Both the position numbers and the translations under genes were made by a program. From contig JAFGIK010000067.1 in assembly GCA_016929645.1 (NCBI GenBank), positions 1-39,172 of the forward strand: a stretch of DNA of 39,172 bases, written 5' to 3'. Source of the stretch: Candidatus Dojkabacteria bacterium (lineage in GTDB: Bacteria; Patescibacteriota; Dojkabacteria; SC72; JAFGCJ01). Positions 1-9,393 of the stretch are shown piece after piece. Position 1 is the stretch's first letter. Every line of letters begins with the position of its first letter. Below the pieces are notes generated by a model. The model was not told the DNA's origin. It did no database searches and saw nothing but the letters and a program-made list of their open reading frames with translations.

Positions 1-25
1 ATTATGACTTAGCTCACCATTTTTG

Positions 26-79
26 GGTATCATTTCCCTTTGGATCTAATTATTCATTTCGGTATCATTTCCCATTGGA
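26..79. repeat. short direct repeat pair (19 nt)
   Basis: Two 19-nt copies, at 26-44 and 61-79, differ at one position and lie 35 nt apart. Both begin GGTATCATTTCCC. No gene is visible in 1-185. The function is unknown; they may be paired protein-binding sites or the remains of a longer repeat that starts outside the window. Confidence 0.5.
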
Positions 80-185
80 CAAGACTATATTTCCCGAAAA
101 TGGTAAAAATATAGTAGAATATACCTAATCTTTAGTTATATAACTATTTGATACGCTTGGATTATGTTTTGAGATCATATGCTAA

Positions 186-257
186 GGGCGTGTAGCTCAG
201 TGGTAGAGCGCTGTTCTTATAAAGCAGTGGCCGGTGGTTCGATCCCACTCACGCCCA
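186..257 (+). tRNA. tRNA-Ile (anticodon UAU)
   Basis: This is a full 72-nt cloverleaf. The acceptor arm GGGCGTG/CACGCCC pairs perfectly and discriminator A257 follows. The anticodon stem CTGTT/AGCAG encloses loop CTTATAA, so the anticodon is TAT, which reads AUA. The T loop is TTCGATC. CCA is not encoded. Most bacteria read AUA with a CAU tRNA modified to lysidine by TilS; an encoded UAU anticodon is the minority solution and needs no lysidine. Confidence 0.93.
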
Positions 258-316
258 TATTTATGTGAAATGTAAAGTCTATTCGTGTTATTAACCTTCT
301 TCAATAATCTTCTACA

Positions 317-1255
317 ATGAGTGATATTCAGGAAAAGACTAAATCTGCTGAAAAACCTTTTGAATGTAGGGTTATTAACTACATCAATCCTGTGTTGGAG
401 TCTGCAATGTACGGAACGGCCCTTGATAAGGATATCATTGAGTTTCTAAATGGATTCAATCATTTTGACTTTGACGATCATGTTTTATCGCTTAGTAAGG
501 ACAAAGTTGTAGAAAGAGTGTCTGATGCCGAAAATCTTTTTAATGAATTTGATATTAGGATAAGGATGCAGAGATTGTGGACTCGTGTTCGCCAAATTCA
601 GCCTGATTTTGAACCTTCTCCCGTTCCTTTTTATTTTATTTATGCAGGACCAAAAACGAGTGCGAAATCGTTGTCTGGGACTGCAGTTGTTGTTAATCTT
701 GGTCACTTTTTGTCTCGAGCTAATGAATATTCTAGGACACAAATGTTAGAGCAAATCGAATCAGCATGTATTCATGAAGGTGTTCATGTTTTGTTAGAAC
801 AGCTTCGTCTGAGTCAGAGATACTCTGATTTACAAGAAATAATGAAGATTGTTTGGGAAGATGGCTTGGCGACATTTATGGAATTTGTTCACGATTCTGA
901 AACGGTTGCATACTACAACGATGTGGATTTTTGGCTAAATGTTCTTCGGGATTGGTTGCGTACAAATGGTAATGAAAAACAAAATGAAAGGAAAGTTGCA
1001 ATAATAAATAGATGCCTTCAAAACAAGATAATGTGTAAAATTGGACAAGCTTTGGTAAAAAGAACGAGGAGAGATCTTAAAGAATGCAAAGATTTAGATG
1101 AATTGTTTACGACTTTGATGTTTTGTTCAAATGGACCAGCATATCACGTCGGAAGATTCCTATGGGAACGAGAAATTAGTCAGGGTGGACAATTACCGGA
1201 ACTTGTAAAGAAAGGCTCAGGACAAGTAACCGATTGGATATTGAGGTTAACATGA
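317..1255 (+). CDS. putative zincin-type metallopeptidase (DUF2268-like)
   Basis: This is a soluble 312-residue protein with no signal peptide or membrane segment. Residues H153-E154-G-V-H157 form an HExxH zinc motif. They are followed 24 residues later by the E181-D-G-L-A-T helix, the usual place for the third, glutamate ligand of a gluzincin. The arrangement HExxH then EGLA-like resembles predicted Zn proteases of the DUF2268 type. The rest is not recognised, and no substrate can be named. The ATG at 317 has no clear ribosome-binding site. It lies 60 nt upstream of the moxR operon on the same strand and may be co-transcribed with it. The zincin call is supported by motif only. Confidence 0.6.
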   Translation: MSDIQEKTKSAEKPFECRVINYINPVLESAMYGTALDKDIIEFLNGFNHFDFDDHVLSLSKDKVVERVSDAENLFNEFDIRIRMQRLWTRVRQIQPDFEPSPVPFYFIYAGPKTSAKSLSGTAVVVNLGHFLSRANEYSRTQMLEQIESACIHEGVHVLLEQLRLSQRYSDLQEIMKIVWEDGLATFMEFVHDSETVAYYNDVDFWLNVLRDWLRTNGNEKQNERKVAIINRCLQNKIMCKIGQALVKRTRRDLKECKDLDELFTTLMFCSNGPAYHVGRFLWEREISQGGQLPELVKKGSGQVTDWILRLT

Positions 1256-1314
1256 TTGCTATTGTGTAATATTATTAGCATAATACCGTTAAGGCCCGTT
1301 TACTTTTTAACTTA

Positions 1315-2262
1315 ATGTTTAGATACCCTATGAAAAAACTTCAACAAGAAAATAGTAATTTGAGAAGTGATGTTAAATCAATTATCAATGGTGTTAATAA
1401 GATTGTTGTGGGTATGCAGGAAATTACAGAATTGATTATCCTGTGCATGATCTGTAATGACCATCTTTTGCTGGAAGATGTACCTGGTACTGGGAAAACT
1501 ATGCTTGTGAACACGATGGCTAGGATTTTGAAGTTGAATTTTAGAAGAGTACAAGGGACTCCAGATCTTTTACCTTCTGACTTAACAGGTGTAAACATTT
1601 ATGATCAAAAGAAAAATGAATTTCGTTTTATTGGTGGTCCGATTTTCACCAATCTCTTACTTTTTGATGAGATAAATAGGGCTGCTCCTAAAGCACATTC
1701 TGCACTTCTTGAAGCAATGCAGGAACGGCAGGTGTCTATTGATAATGATATTCATAAATTAGATGAGTTCTTCTGGGTTATTGCTACCCAAAATCCTATT
1801 GATTCAGTTGGTACATATTATTTACCCATGGCTCAGATAGATAGGTTTTTGTTCAAAGCTCGGGTTGGATATCCTAATCATGAAGAGGAAAAGAAGATAC
1901 TTTTGATGAAAGATTCGGACATCGAAAATGTAAAATTACCAAGTCTTTCTAGAGAAGAGATTGCTAAGTGGCAGAATGAGTTTGAACTTACACATATTGA
2001 GGATGATTTGCTAGAAAAGATAATGGGTGTTATTGAGAAAACCAGGGATCACAGTATTTGGGAGCTTGGGATTAGTCCTAGAGCGGGTAGAAAATTTATA
2101 CGCGCCATGAAAGCGAGTGCGTATATTCATGATAGGGATTATGTGAACCGGGATGATGTTGTTAAGTTGTTGCCTTATGTCTTTGGTCACAGAATTATCG
2201 CAATAAACGAGGATGAGAAAGATGAAAAGATTAAGGATTTGATAAAAGAAGCCGAATTTTAG
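1315..2262 (+). CDS. MoxR-family AAA+ ATPase
   Basis: At 315 residues this has the length of MoxR ATPases. It has Walker A EDVPGTGKT near residue 53, Walker B LLFDEINRA near 115, the sensor region ATQNPID, and the family motif GTYYLPMAQIDRF. The C-terminal lid contains SPRAGRKFIRAMKA. MoxR proteins act as chaperone-like ATPases, usually encoded with DUF58 and transglutaminase or VWA proteins, as here. The next two genes follow in the same direction with a 40-nt gap and then a 17-nt overlap, so the three form an operon. The start could be ATG 1315 or ATG 1330 (MKKLQQE); 1315 is kept. The client protein is unknown. Confidence 0.92.
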   Translation: MFRYPMKKLQQENSNLRSDVKSIINGVNKIVVGMQEITELIILCMICNDHLLLEDVPGTGKTMLVNTMARILKLNFRRVQGTPDLLPSDLTGVNIYDQKKNEFRFIGGPIFTNLLLFDEINRAAPKAHSALLEAMQERQVSIDNDIHKLDEFFWVIATQNPIDSVGTYYLPMAQIDRFLFKARVGYPNHEEEKKILLMKDSDIENVKLPSLSREEIAKWQNEFELTHIEDDLLEKIMGVIEKTRDHSIWELGISPRAGRKFIRAMKASAYIHDRDYVNRDDVVKLLPYVFGHRIIAINEDEKDEKIKDLIKEAEF

Positions 2263-2302
2263 GAATATTTAGAAGTTTTAATGGAATATTAATTAAATCT
2301 TG

Positions 2303-3787
2303 ATGAAATTCTCGGATTTAAAGGGAAAACTAAATAGATTATTAGTTAGTTATTCTAATTTTCGCAGTAAGATTTATCCATTTTCATTTTGGGGTGCAGT
2401 GTTGGATATTGCTTGTGGAGTTATTTGGTATATGATTTTCATGGAGTTTTCAGCTCTCCAGAAATTGATTCTTGATGCGTTTGTTTCTGAGGAAAAGGTG
2501 TACTTTTATACTGATTTTCCATTTTCAACTTTACTTGTTTCAACATTGATTTTCTTCGGAATATATGTGTTGATTTTTTGGATTATTATATTTTTCGTGA
2601 ACATTCATGCTAGCAGAATTTTAAAAAAAGGGAATTTCTTTATTGATGAAAATTCAAATCTCCATTTTGTTTATAGAGACAAGGTTACTGACACGTTAAA
2701 TGTTTTTGACAAAGTACTTCAAGGCAGAGTTTTTTCTGATCCTGGGATGTTTGTTTCAGTATTTGGAATTCTTGATCTTGAAAATCTGTCAGCTGGCGGA
2801 TTTATTGTGGATTCGTTTTCAAGGCCGGTGGGGAGAGTGGCCGGAAATCAAATACAATTTGATTTCCGGCCACTCAAATCCGGGAAATACAGGATTCGTA
2901 AGATAATTCTTGAAATAAAAGATCCTTTTGGTATTTTTAAATCGAAGATTGAATACTTATTAACATCAGATCATGTGATTATTATTAACAAATATAAAAA
3001 AATCGAATTCGATAACAAAATCAGATTAGACATAGAAAATGTAGGTAATAGCTACAAACTTGATCCGCTTGCTACGGAAGGATTTTTTAAGGTAAAAAAT
3101 TATGTGTTTGGCGATGATATCAGAAGGGTTCATTGGAAAAACTCTGCTAAAACAGGGAAGTTAATGGTGAGATTACCGGAGGAGATTTCTATTAATGATA
3201 ACGTGATAAATCTTGTTGTTAATCTTTATAATCCTTTTTGTGACAGGTTGGATTTCTCTAAAACTATTGGTCGGTTTTTAAATGAGACGTCAAGCGTAAT
3301 GAACTATCTGACCAATTTATCTGAATTTTCATTTAATTTATTTATTAATTCAAAAGAGAAAGTTATTTTAAAAGATTTTGAACAGAAATCGATTAGTAAA
3401 ATCTCTTATGAACTTATCAATCATTCCACAATTCAGAAAGAGACTTGTCTTAAAAGTTTTATTATGAATAATGAGCTTCGCAATTGTGTAGTGTTTTCTA
3501 TGACTAGTGATGATCTTGATTTTCCTGAGGTTCGAGCTTCTTATGTTCATAGGGTTTCATATGATCTTGAATCTTTTGGATCGGTTTTAAAACAAATTTT
3601 TACTATTGAACATTTGGGTAACGTAGCAAGCGTTGATATGTGGCAAGTTTTTCGTAGAAATAATCCGATAGCTGTTACAAAAAAAATTATTAATTTAGAT
3701 AAGTGTGAAAAATTTATTTATAAAAAAGAGCGTAAGATTAAACGTCTAAAAAATTTAATATTCATGAACGATGTTCTCAAAGATTAA
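2303..3787 (+). CDS. DUF58 domain membrane protein
   Basis: This protein has about 494 residues. Two hydrophobic segments lie near residues 25-50 and 72-100. A beta-rich extracytoplasmic stretch follows, and then the DUF58 signature around residue 269: GDDIRRVHWKNSAKTGKL, matching the family pattern GDDxRxIHW. DUF58 proteins are nearly always encoded beside MoxR ATPases and often beside transglutaminase-like membrane proteins; both neighbours are present. The open frame also has a TTG at 2300, but the ATG at 2303 is the more likely start. The 3' end overlaps the next gene by 17 nt, so translation is probably coupled. The biochemical role of DUF58 is not established. Confidence 0.88.
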   Translation: MKFSDLKGKLNRLLVSYSNFRSKIYPFSFWGAVLDIACGVIWYMIFMEFSALQKLILDAFVSEEKVYFYTDFPFSTLLVSTLIFFGIYVLIFWIIIFFVNIHASRILKKGNFFIDENSNLHFVYRDKVTDTLNVFDKVLQGRVFSDPGMFVSVFGILDLENLSAGGFIVDSFSRPVGRVAGNQIQFDFRPLKSGKYRIRKIILEIKDPFGIFKSKIEYLLTSDHVIIINKYKKIEFDNKIRLDIENVGNSYKLDPLATEGFFKVKNYVFGDDIRRVHWKNSAKTGKLMVRLPEEISINDNVINLVVNLYNPFCDRLDFSKTIGRFLNETSSVMNYLTNLSEFSFNLFINSKEKVILKDFEQKSISKISYELINHSTIQKETCLKSFIMNNELRNCVVFSMTSDDLDFPEVRASYVHRVSYDLESFGSVLKQIFTIEHLGNVASVDMWQVFRRNNPIAVTKKIINLDKCEKFIYKKERKIKRLKNLIFMNDVLKD

Positions 3788-6569
3788 CAAAAGGTTACAA
3801 AAATTTACAAAGAAATATAGATACGAAGTTATTGTTGGCTTAATGGCGTTTGTGGGCCTAATTTCACTATATCTGATCGAATTTTTCATGAAGGATAGAT
3901 GGATTCACGAATCGTATGACAGTGGGGTGGTTCCAACTACGATTGGATTTCTTGGCGGTACTATGATTGCCATTTTTCTCGGCCGTCTGCTTGTGTATAA
4001 GTGGAGGATACGGTTTGAATCAATTTTATACTTTGTTATTATTTTGGCCCTAATTCTATTCTTTGTGTTGTGTTTTCTTTCTCTCTTGTTTTGGGCTATT
4101 TCTGGTTTTGCTGATGTCTCGTTTATTGATATTTTTACTGACCTTTGTGGTCATATTTGGAGGTATTTTGCTGAATTGCCTTATAACAAAGCCCGGGAAT
4201 TTATTATAAATTTTGATGAAAAGTACATTCATTTAGCCTCTCTTATTAGGCAAATTCCTTATGATTATTCATATAAATTTGAGTATGTTTTTCAAGGTTT
4301 TGTTGCAGCTCTTGCGATTATATTTCCGATATACGTGTTTTTAGTTCGGACTAATAATCTGTTTATCATTTTTGGTGGTGTTGTTATTGGTTTTGGTACT
4401 GATTGGTCGTTTTCACGAGGTGAATTCTGGAAGGATACTAATCGTTTGTTTTTATATATTTTTTACTTTATTTTTATTCTCTTTTCTGTCTTGTTTATTG
4501 GTCATTATGAGCGGAACCTGAAGAATAAGTTGTTTGTAAAAAAGGTTTTTTTGAAGAGGAAGTCAATGAAGTGGTCTGATGTTTTTTCCCACCTATTATT
4601 GTTTGTTTTAATTGGTATTTCTTTTTGGTTTGGGATGTCTATAACAAGATATTTTGCTGACAATCTTAATCAATTTTGGGTAGTTCAGTATAAAAATGAT
4701 AGCTGGTTTCACTTTGGAGATCTTGATGGTGGGACTAAGAGATCAAATACCAAGGGATGTAATTTTGATCAAGATTGTACGTCCTCAACTATAAAAAACT
4801 CGCAAAAGCTACCCAAAATCAAGATTGTAGGATTTTATAAAACAACTTCTGGTGAACCTGAGTATCTAAAAACAGATGTTCTCACAATGTATGATTATTC
4901 ATATAGCTTGGCGTTTGTTCCTTATAGGTATAAGTCTTTTGACTATTTTACTACTTATGGTCTCAGCTATGATGATATTAATAAGTTATATCCTGATTCT
5001 GGTACTTCAGTATTAGATCAGATAAAGACGATTTATGTATATGACTCTGATTCAGAATTGCCATTACCGACAGCTTATACTGTTGGCAGTTTTGGGTACG
5101 ATCTTGCGGGTAGCGAAAATCAATTAGATTCAAATGCTTTTGGTAGTGAGTCAATGATTTCTCCCTCTGGAGTTGAGGATTCTGTTGGTAACAGTTCAGA
5201 AGTTGAGTATGAAAGTGATAATAATTTTCTTTCATACAGTACTGGTATGGGTTTACTTAAATCCAATAGCTATGGTGGCTACGATTCTCGATCTTCTGAG
5301 CCTGGAGTTACTGCTGATCTTGAATATTATGATTACTACTATTTCTCAGGTGGAGTTCCTGGTTATGTGAAGAGCTACTATGATTCTCATCTCTGTCCTT
5401 CTAGCGGAGCCTGGATATATGATTTTTCTGTTTCTAAGAATTTTGATCTGAATGGAAATGAGTGTTATGTCAGTAATCCTTTTGATAATTCCTATGTTGA
5501 CTCAAGTTTTACACCATATGTCTCGACTTATTCGGACAATTACGGAAAAATTAAAACGCTTACCAAAAATATAACAAAATCAGGAGAGTCTGATATTGAT
5601 AAAGCCCAATTGCTGGAAAATTATTTTCATGATAATTACGAATACTCACTTACTCCTGGCATTACTGATGTACAAAATCCTATTGACGATTTTATATTAT
5701 ATGTCCGTAAAGGTTATTGTCAGCACTTTGCTGCTGCAATGGTCTATATGCTTCGTACGATGGACATCCAGGCACGGGTTGTAACTGGATATTATTCAGA
5801 CACGTACTCTGAAGAATTTGGGGCATATGTGATATTCAATCGTGATTTACATGCTTGGGTTGAAGTAAGAGATCAAGAAACGGGAGAAATCTATGTCTTT
5901 GATCCAACTAGCGCGAAACTTGCTGATGATATGAAAGAAGAATGGTTGACTGGTCCATCAAAGCCTGCAATACAGGCTGAGTTGGCAATCGCTGATTCAG
6001 TAAAATCATTAAGTTTTAATGATTTATATGAAAGTGAAGATTCAGATGCCATAAAAGCCGCGCTTAAGGCCAATTTAAGTAATAATTCGGATTCTGTTGA
6101 TAAGTCGCAGGACAGCTATATGGATGGAATATTAAAAGATGTTATAAAGAAATTGTCATCTCAGCTTAATGATGTAAAACTTGTATTGAAATACATAATT
6201 ATAATAGTAATCTTATTTTTCGTAATAATAGTGATTGCAAGATTTATTAAATTGCTAAGTTACTCGATTTTTTATAAGTCTTTAATTCGAAAGAATAGAG
6301 AGAAGTTGTATACTAGGATGCGTTTAGTGAGCATTAAGAAGCTAATTGTTAAAAAGGTTAATCTTCAATATGAATCAATTTATTATACAGACAAAAAGTT
6401 TATGGATCTGCTTTATAAAAGCAATATTCCCAATGATGTTACAGAGAAATTGTCCGAATTTTTACATATCTGTGACAGAATCTTATATTCGAAAGGCTTT
6501 AGTAAAGATGATGTAAAAAAGGTGAAGACCTTTTCTCTTACTCTGAAAAGACTTCTCAATAAATTCTGA
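3771..6569 (+). CDS. transmembrane transglutaminase-like protein (TgpA type)
   Basis: This is a 932-residue protein with several hydrophobic segments in the first 300 residues. A large extracytoplasmic region rich in Ser, Tyr and Asp follows (about 310-600). Next come a transglutaminase-like core and a C-terminal membrane segment near 805-825 with a basic cytoplasmic tail. The catalytic triad is intact: C650 in GYCQHFAAAM, H694 in LHAWVEV and D711 in FDPTSA. The order membrane domain, TGase core, membrane helix is that of TgpA (DUF3488/DUF4129) proteins, which pair with MoxR and DUF58. The acidic Tyr/Ser-rich insert before the catalytic core is unusually long. Cross-linking or peptidase activity at the cell surface is inferred. 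Confidence 0.88.
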   Translation: MFSKINKRLQKFTKKYRYEVIVGLMAFVGLISLYLIEFFMKDRWIHESYDSGVVPTTIGFLGGTMIAIFLGRLLVYKWRIRFESILYFVIILALILFFVLCFLSLLFWAISGFADVSFIDIFTDLCGHIWRYFAELPYNKAREFIINFDEKYIHLASLIRQIPYDYSYKFEYVFQGFVAALAIIFPIYVFLVRTNNLFIIFGGVVIGFGTDWSFSRGEFWKDTNRLFLYIFYFIFILFSVLFIGHYERNLKNKLFVKKVFLKRKSMKWSDVFSHLLLFVLIGISFWFGMSITRYFADNLNQFWVVQYKNDSWFHFGDLDGGTKRSNTKGCNFDQDCTSSTIKNSQKLPKIKIVGFYKTTSGEPEYLKTDVLTMYDYSYSLAFVPYRYKSFDYFTTYGLSYDDINKLYPDSGTSVLDQIKTIYVYDSDSELPLPTAYTVGSFGYDLAGSENQLDSNAFGSESMISPSGVEDSVGNSSEVEYESDNNFLSYSTGMGLLKSNSYGGYDSRSSEPGVTADLEYYDYYYFSGGVPGYVKSYYDSHLCPSSGAWIYDFSVSKNFDLNGNECYVSNPFDNSYVDSSFTPYVSTYSDNYGKIKTLTKNITKSGESDIDKAQLLENYFHDNYEYSLTPGITDVQNPIDDFILYVRKGYCQHFAAAMVYMLRTMDIQARVVTGYYSDTYSEEFGAYVIFNRDLHAWVEVRDQETGEIYVFDPTSAKLADDMKEEWLTGPSKPAIQAELAIADSVKSLSFNDLYESEDSDAIKAALKANLSNNSDSVDKSQDSYMDGILKDVIKKLSSQLNDVKLVLKYIIIIVILFFVIIVIARFIKLLSYSIFYKSLIRKNREKLYTRMRLVSIKKLIVKKVNLQYESIYYTDKKFMDLLYKSNIPNDVTEKLSEFLHICDRILYSKGFSKDDVKKVKTFSLTLKRLLNKF

Positions 6570-6600
6570 GAGTGTGTATATAAAAAAATCCTAAAATCTG

Positions 6601-7680
6601 CTAGCCGTATTTTTCGTTTATTTGTGCCACAGGATTTCGATCGAGTTCCATAATTTCTCTGCTATTTTCCAATATCCTTATTCCTGTTTCTTGTTTTAAG
6701 TTTAAATAAGCGGCTATGCCTACCATTGCGGCATTATCAGTGAAAAGCCTGCTGGAGTAGGGATGATATGCTTTAATTTCGGCGTCTTTTGCAATTTTTT
6801 TAATCGCTTTCCTAATTTTTTGGTTTGAAATGACACCTCCACCCATTAAAATGCATTTGGGGTGATAGGTGTCGATCGCTATTTTAAGCTTCTTTTCGAG
6901 TGATTTGATGACCGACTGCTCAAACTCAGCACAAAAGTCGTAAACCCATGTTTTCGGTGATTTCTGCTGCTTTTGTATTTCGCGAATTTTATAAAGACAT
7001 GCGGTTTTTAATCCTGAAAAGCTGAAATTCATGTCAGCCGATTTTTCCATGGGTATTGGCAGGTGAAATCTATTTGCCTGAGCTGATCCTTTTCGTGCGA
7101 ATTCAGAGATTACAGGGCCTCCTGGATAGCCAAGGTCTAGCATCTTTGCGAGTTTATCAAAGGCCTCGCCAGCTGCATCATCAAGAGTCTCTCCAATAAT
7201 TTTGTATGAACCTATTTTTTCTGAATAGATAAGCTCTGTGTGACCACCTGAGATCAAGATCCCGATAATTGGAAATTCATTAAGATTTAATGAATTTTTA
7301 GAATTTCCTTTAGAATTTTTTGCAAAAGAAGAAAGAAGGTGACCTTCCATATGATTTATGGGAATAAGGCTAATTCCATTATCTATTGCTAATTTCTGTG
7401 CTTTCTTGATTCCGACTTCGAGTGCTATTGCTAGTCCTGGCCCATATGTAACTGCTATTGCATCAATATTATTAATATCTAATCTAGCTTTTTTTAATGC
7501 TTCTTCCGTGACTTTGTCAATCTTTTCCTGATGTGCTCGTTTGGCGATAGTGGGAACAACTCCTCCCCATTTTTTGTGAAGTTCGATTTGGGATGAGATA
7601 GTGTTTGAGATTACACGATCATTTTTCAAAACTGCAACTGAAGTTTCATCGCATGATGTATCTATTGCAAGAATATTCAT
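6601..7680 (-). CDS. tsaD: tRNA N6-adenosine threonylcarbamoyltransferase TsaD
   Basis: The product has 359 residues from the ATG at 7680. That start begins MNILAIDTSCDETS, the canonical TsaD N-terminus; the frame stays open 36 nt further but without family homology. Metal-binding H110 and H114 lie in NHMEGH. The ASKHA phosphate motifs are present: ISGGHTEL, LDDAAGEAFDKLAKML and MGGGVISN. TsaD transfers threonylcarbamoyl to A37 of ANN-reading tRNAs, normally with TsaB, TsaC and TsaE, none of which is in this window. A TATACA -10-like hexamer sits immediately upstream at 7690-7695 (minus strand), so the message may be nearly leaderless. It runs tail to tail with the transglutaminase gene, with only 31 nt between the ends. 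Confidence 0.96.
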   Translation of the reverse strand: MNILAIDTSCDETSVAVLKNDRVISNTISSQIELHKKWGGVVPTIAKRAHQEKIDKVTEEALKKARLDINNIDAIAVTYGPGLAIALEVGIKKAQKLAIDNGISLIPINHMEGHLLSSFAKNSKGNSKNSLNLNEFPIIGILISGGHTELIYSEKIGSYKIIGETLDDAAGEAFDKLAKMLDLGYPGGPVISEFARKGSAQANRFHLPIPMEKSADMNFSFSGLKTACLYKIREIQKQQKSPKTWVYDFCAEFEQSVIKSLEKKLKIAIDTYHPKCILMGGGVISNQKIRKAIKKIAKDAEIKAYHPYSSRLFTDNAAMVGIAAYLNLKQETGIRILENSREIMELDRNPVAQINEKYG

Positions 7681-7769
7681 AGCGCTGATTGTATAACAAA
7701 AAGAGTTCTTTAACAAAGGAATCTTATGAGTAAGAGTATGATATTCGCATTTGTGGTATGGCTATGGTT

Positions 7770-8651
7770 TTATAGCTCTTCTAGTTTTTGGTGTGTTCCG
7801 TTTTCCTCTTTATTCAAAATATTGAGGTATTTTTCTGTTGTTGAAAGTCTTTTGTGACCAACAAGCTTTGATACAGTAACAAGACTTACGCCATGAGCTA
7901 AATGATGTGCAATAAAAGTGTTTCTTAAATCATTAACTTTAGAATCCTTAATGCCAGATTTTTCAAATGCTCTATCTATTGATGTTCTTATATTTCTTAC
8001 AAGTAAAGGATTTCCGTTCTTAGTTACAAATATAATTGTTGATTCGGATTCTGGTCTAATTTTAATATATTCATTTATCGCCTTTAGTGCAGATGCATTT
8101 AAAGGTACCTTTCTGGATGGATGGCTGCCAAATTCCTGGATGAATAAGTATTTTAATTTCCCATCTGAGGTTGTTCGAATATCTTCTAGTTTTAATCTTG
8201 TTAATTCTCCAATTCTAATTCCTGTCTGAAGTAATATTTCAACTATTGAAAATAATCTGATATCAGCTCTGCTGACATCTCTTAATGCACGATATTCCAT
8301 TTCTGATAAAACTCGTGGTGGTTTCGTCTCGAATTTTGGATGGGAAAGTTTTTCGGAAGGGTTTTCTGTAATTGAACCTTGGGACATCATGAACTTAAAA
8401 AATGTTCTGATGCTGTTGATTTTCCTTGAGATACTTTTGGGTGTATATGTTTGATCCTCTAAGCCTTTTTTAAATTGTTCAAGGGTCTCAATAGTTACTT
8501 CTTTAGGATTTGTTAATCCGTGGGAAGAGAGAAACTTTACAAGTTGTTCAATATCTTTACCATATGCAATTATAGTAGATTGAGATCTAGAGTTTTCCTT
8601 TAGGCTCGTAAGAAATCTTTCATGTAATTCATTAAATGTATTATCAGACAT
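7770..8651 (-). CDS. tyrosine recombinase, XerC/XerD/XerA-like
   Basis: This 293-residue protein has an N-terminal SAM-like DNA-binding domain (1-100) and a C-terminal catalytic domain. The visible active-site residues are R146 (TGIRIGEL), K181, R243 (DLRNTF), H266 (LVGHKRLSTT) and Y275 (EKYL). The first histidine of the usual HxxR box is replaced by N240. The length and single-gene setting fit a chromosomal Xer recombinase resolving chromosome dimers, as with XerA/XerH lineages that use one protein, better than a phage integrase: no phage genes or att sites are visible. A good sigma-70-type promoter lies about 60 nt upstream. It is 89 nt ahead of tsaD on the same strand. Confidence 0.88.
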   Translation of the reverse strand: MSDNTFNELHERFLTSLKENSRSQSTIIAYGKDIEQLVKFLSSHGLTNPKEVTIETLEQFKKGLEDQTYTPKSISRKINSIRTFFKFMMSQGSITENPSEKLSHPKFETKPPRVLSEMEYRALRDVSRADIRLFSIVEILLQTGIRIGELTRLKLEDIRTTSDGKLKYLFIQEFGSHPSRKVPLNASALKAINEYIKIRPESESTIIFVTKNGNPLLVRNIRTSIDRAFEKSGIKDSKVNDLRNTFIAHHLAHGVSLVTVSKLVGHKRLSTTEKYLNILNKEENGTHQKLEEL

Positions 8652-8711
8652 AATTAGGGTCTTATTTAGAGATTAGGGTTTCCTTATGCTTTTTTTAAAA
8701 AGGTTATAAGT

Positions 8712-8740
8712 ATTATATCAGTAATGAATTCTTGGGTCAA
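8712..8740 (-). promoter_or_regulatory. promoter of the xer gene
   Basis: On the minus strand, TTGACC (8740-8735) and TATAAT (8717-8712) are separated by exactly 17 nt. Transcription would begin near 8705 and give a leader of about 54 nt. Confidence 0.75.
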
Positions 8741-8821
8741 TAATATTTGACTATGGGTAGCGTCATTGTTTATTTATCAGTCTTTTATTTTTTTGTCCTT
8801 TTGTGTTAATCTAGAGATATG

Positions 8822-8827
8822 TATAAT
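8822..8827 (+). promoter_or_regulatory. -10 element upstream of the FtsB-like gene
   Basis: A perfect TATAAT lies 17 nt before the ATG at 8845, so the transcript would have a leader of only about 10 nt. The -35 region is weak (TTGTGT at 15-nt spacing, or a T-rich hexamer at 17). Confidence 0.4.
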
Positions 8828-8844
8828 TGATCTTTTCTTTTTAT

Positions 8845-9288
8845 ATGGCCATTAATCGAAAACAAGTCGTAGATATAAATACAAATGGATTAGGATCGAC
8901 TGTTTTGTCGTTCTTTTTATCTATTTTTATGATTGCATTGTCGGTGTTACTCGTTATTAACTCTGCAAAATCTATAATCTTAGCTTACAGAAGATCACTT
9001 CTTCTTGAGCAAGCAAGACAAGAGGTTTACGACTTACGCTTGAGAAATCTAGAGCTTGTATCTGAGAAAAGTAATGTCATGAGTGAGGAGTATGTTGAAA
9101 CGGAAGCAAGAGATAGGTTGTCGTATGCAAAAGATGGTGAAGTTATTGTTGTTCTTCCTGATACAGCACAGTCGGATATCTCCGTTAGTCAGGATGAAGA
9201 ATATTTGATTCCAAATGACGAATCCGCTGAGGTAAAAAACAGCGAAGGTTTTACAAGATGGTGGTCAATTTTGCGAGACGGCATTTGA
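8845..9288 (+). CDS. FtsB/DivIC-like septum formation protein
   Basis: The product has about 147 residues from the ATG at 8845 (the open frame begins at a TTG at 8827). A single membrane helix spans residues 15-42, followed by a coiled-coil stretch (EQARQEVYDLRLRNLELVS) and the short motif ETEARDRLSYAKDGEVIVVLP. This helix, coiled coil, 'ARxxLxYxKxGE' arrangement is that of the FtsB/DivIC family. Those proteins bridge FtsL/DivIB and FtsQ in the divisome at mid-cell, outside the cytoplasmic membrane. It is followed by tRNA genes, so it is probably monocistronic. The family is short and poorly conserved, so the call rests on architecture and the terminal motif. Confidence 0.75.
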   Translation: MAINRKQVVDINTNGLGSTVLSFFLSIFMIALSVLLVINSAKSIILAYRRSLLLEQARQEVYDLRLRNLELVSEKSNVMSEEYVETEARDRLSYAKDGEVIVVLPDTAQSDISVSQDEEYLIPNDESAEVKNSEGFTRWWSILRDGI

Positions 9289-9393
9289 TTTCTTTCAAAT
9301 ATTAATGTAAAATCTCTCTTGTCCTCGATGATCCTTCATTTCATTTGAAGAAATTGATTACTACAAGTCTTTGACACTTTAAGTATGCTGTGA

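Noticed and set aside
7770-8651. Phage or integron integrase
   Set aside because: Length, single-gene context next to tsaD and lack of att sites or phage genes favour a Xer-type housekeeping recombinase.
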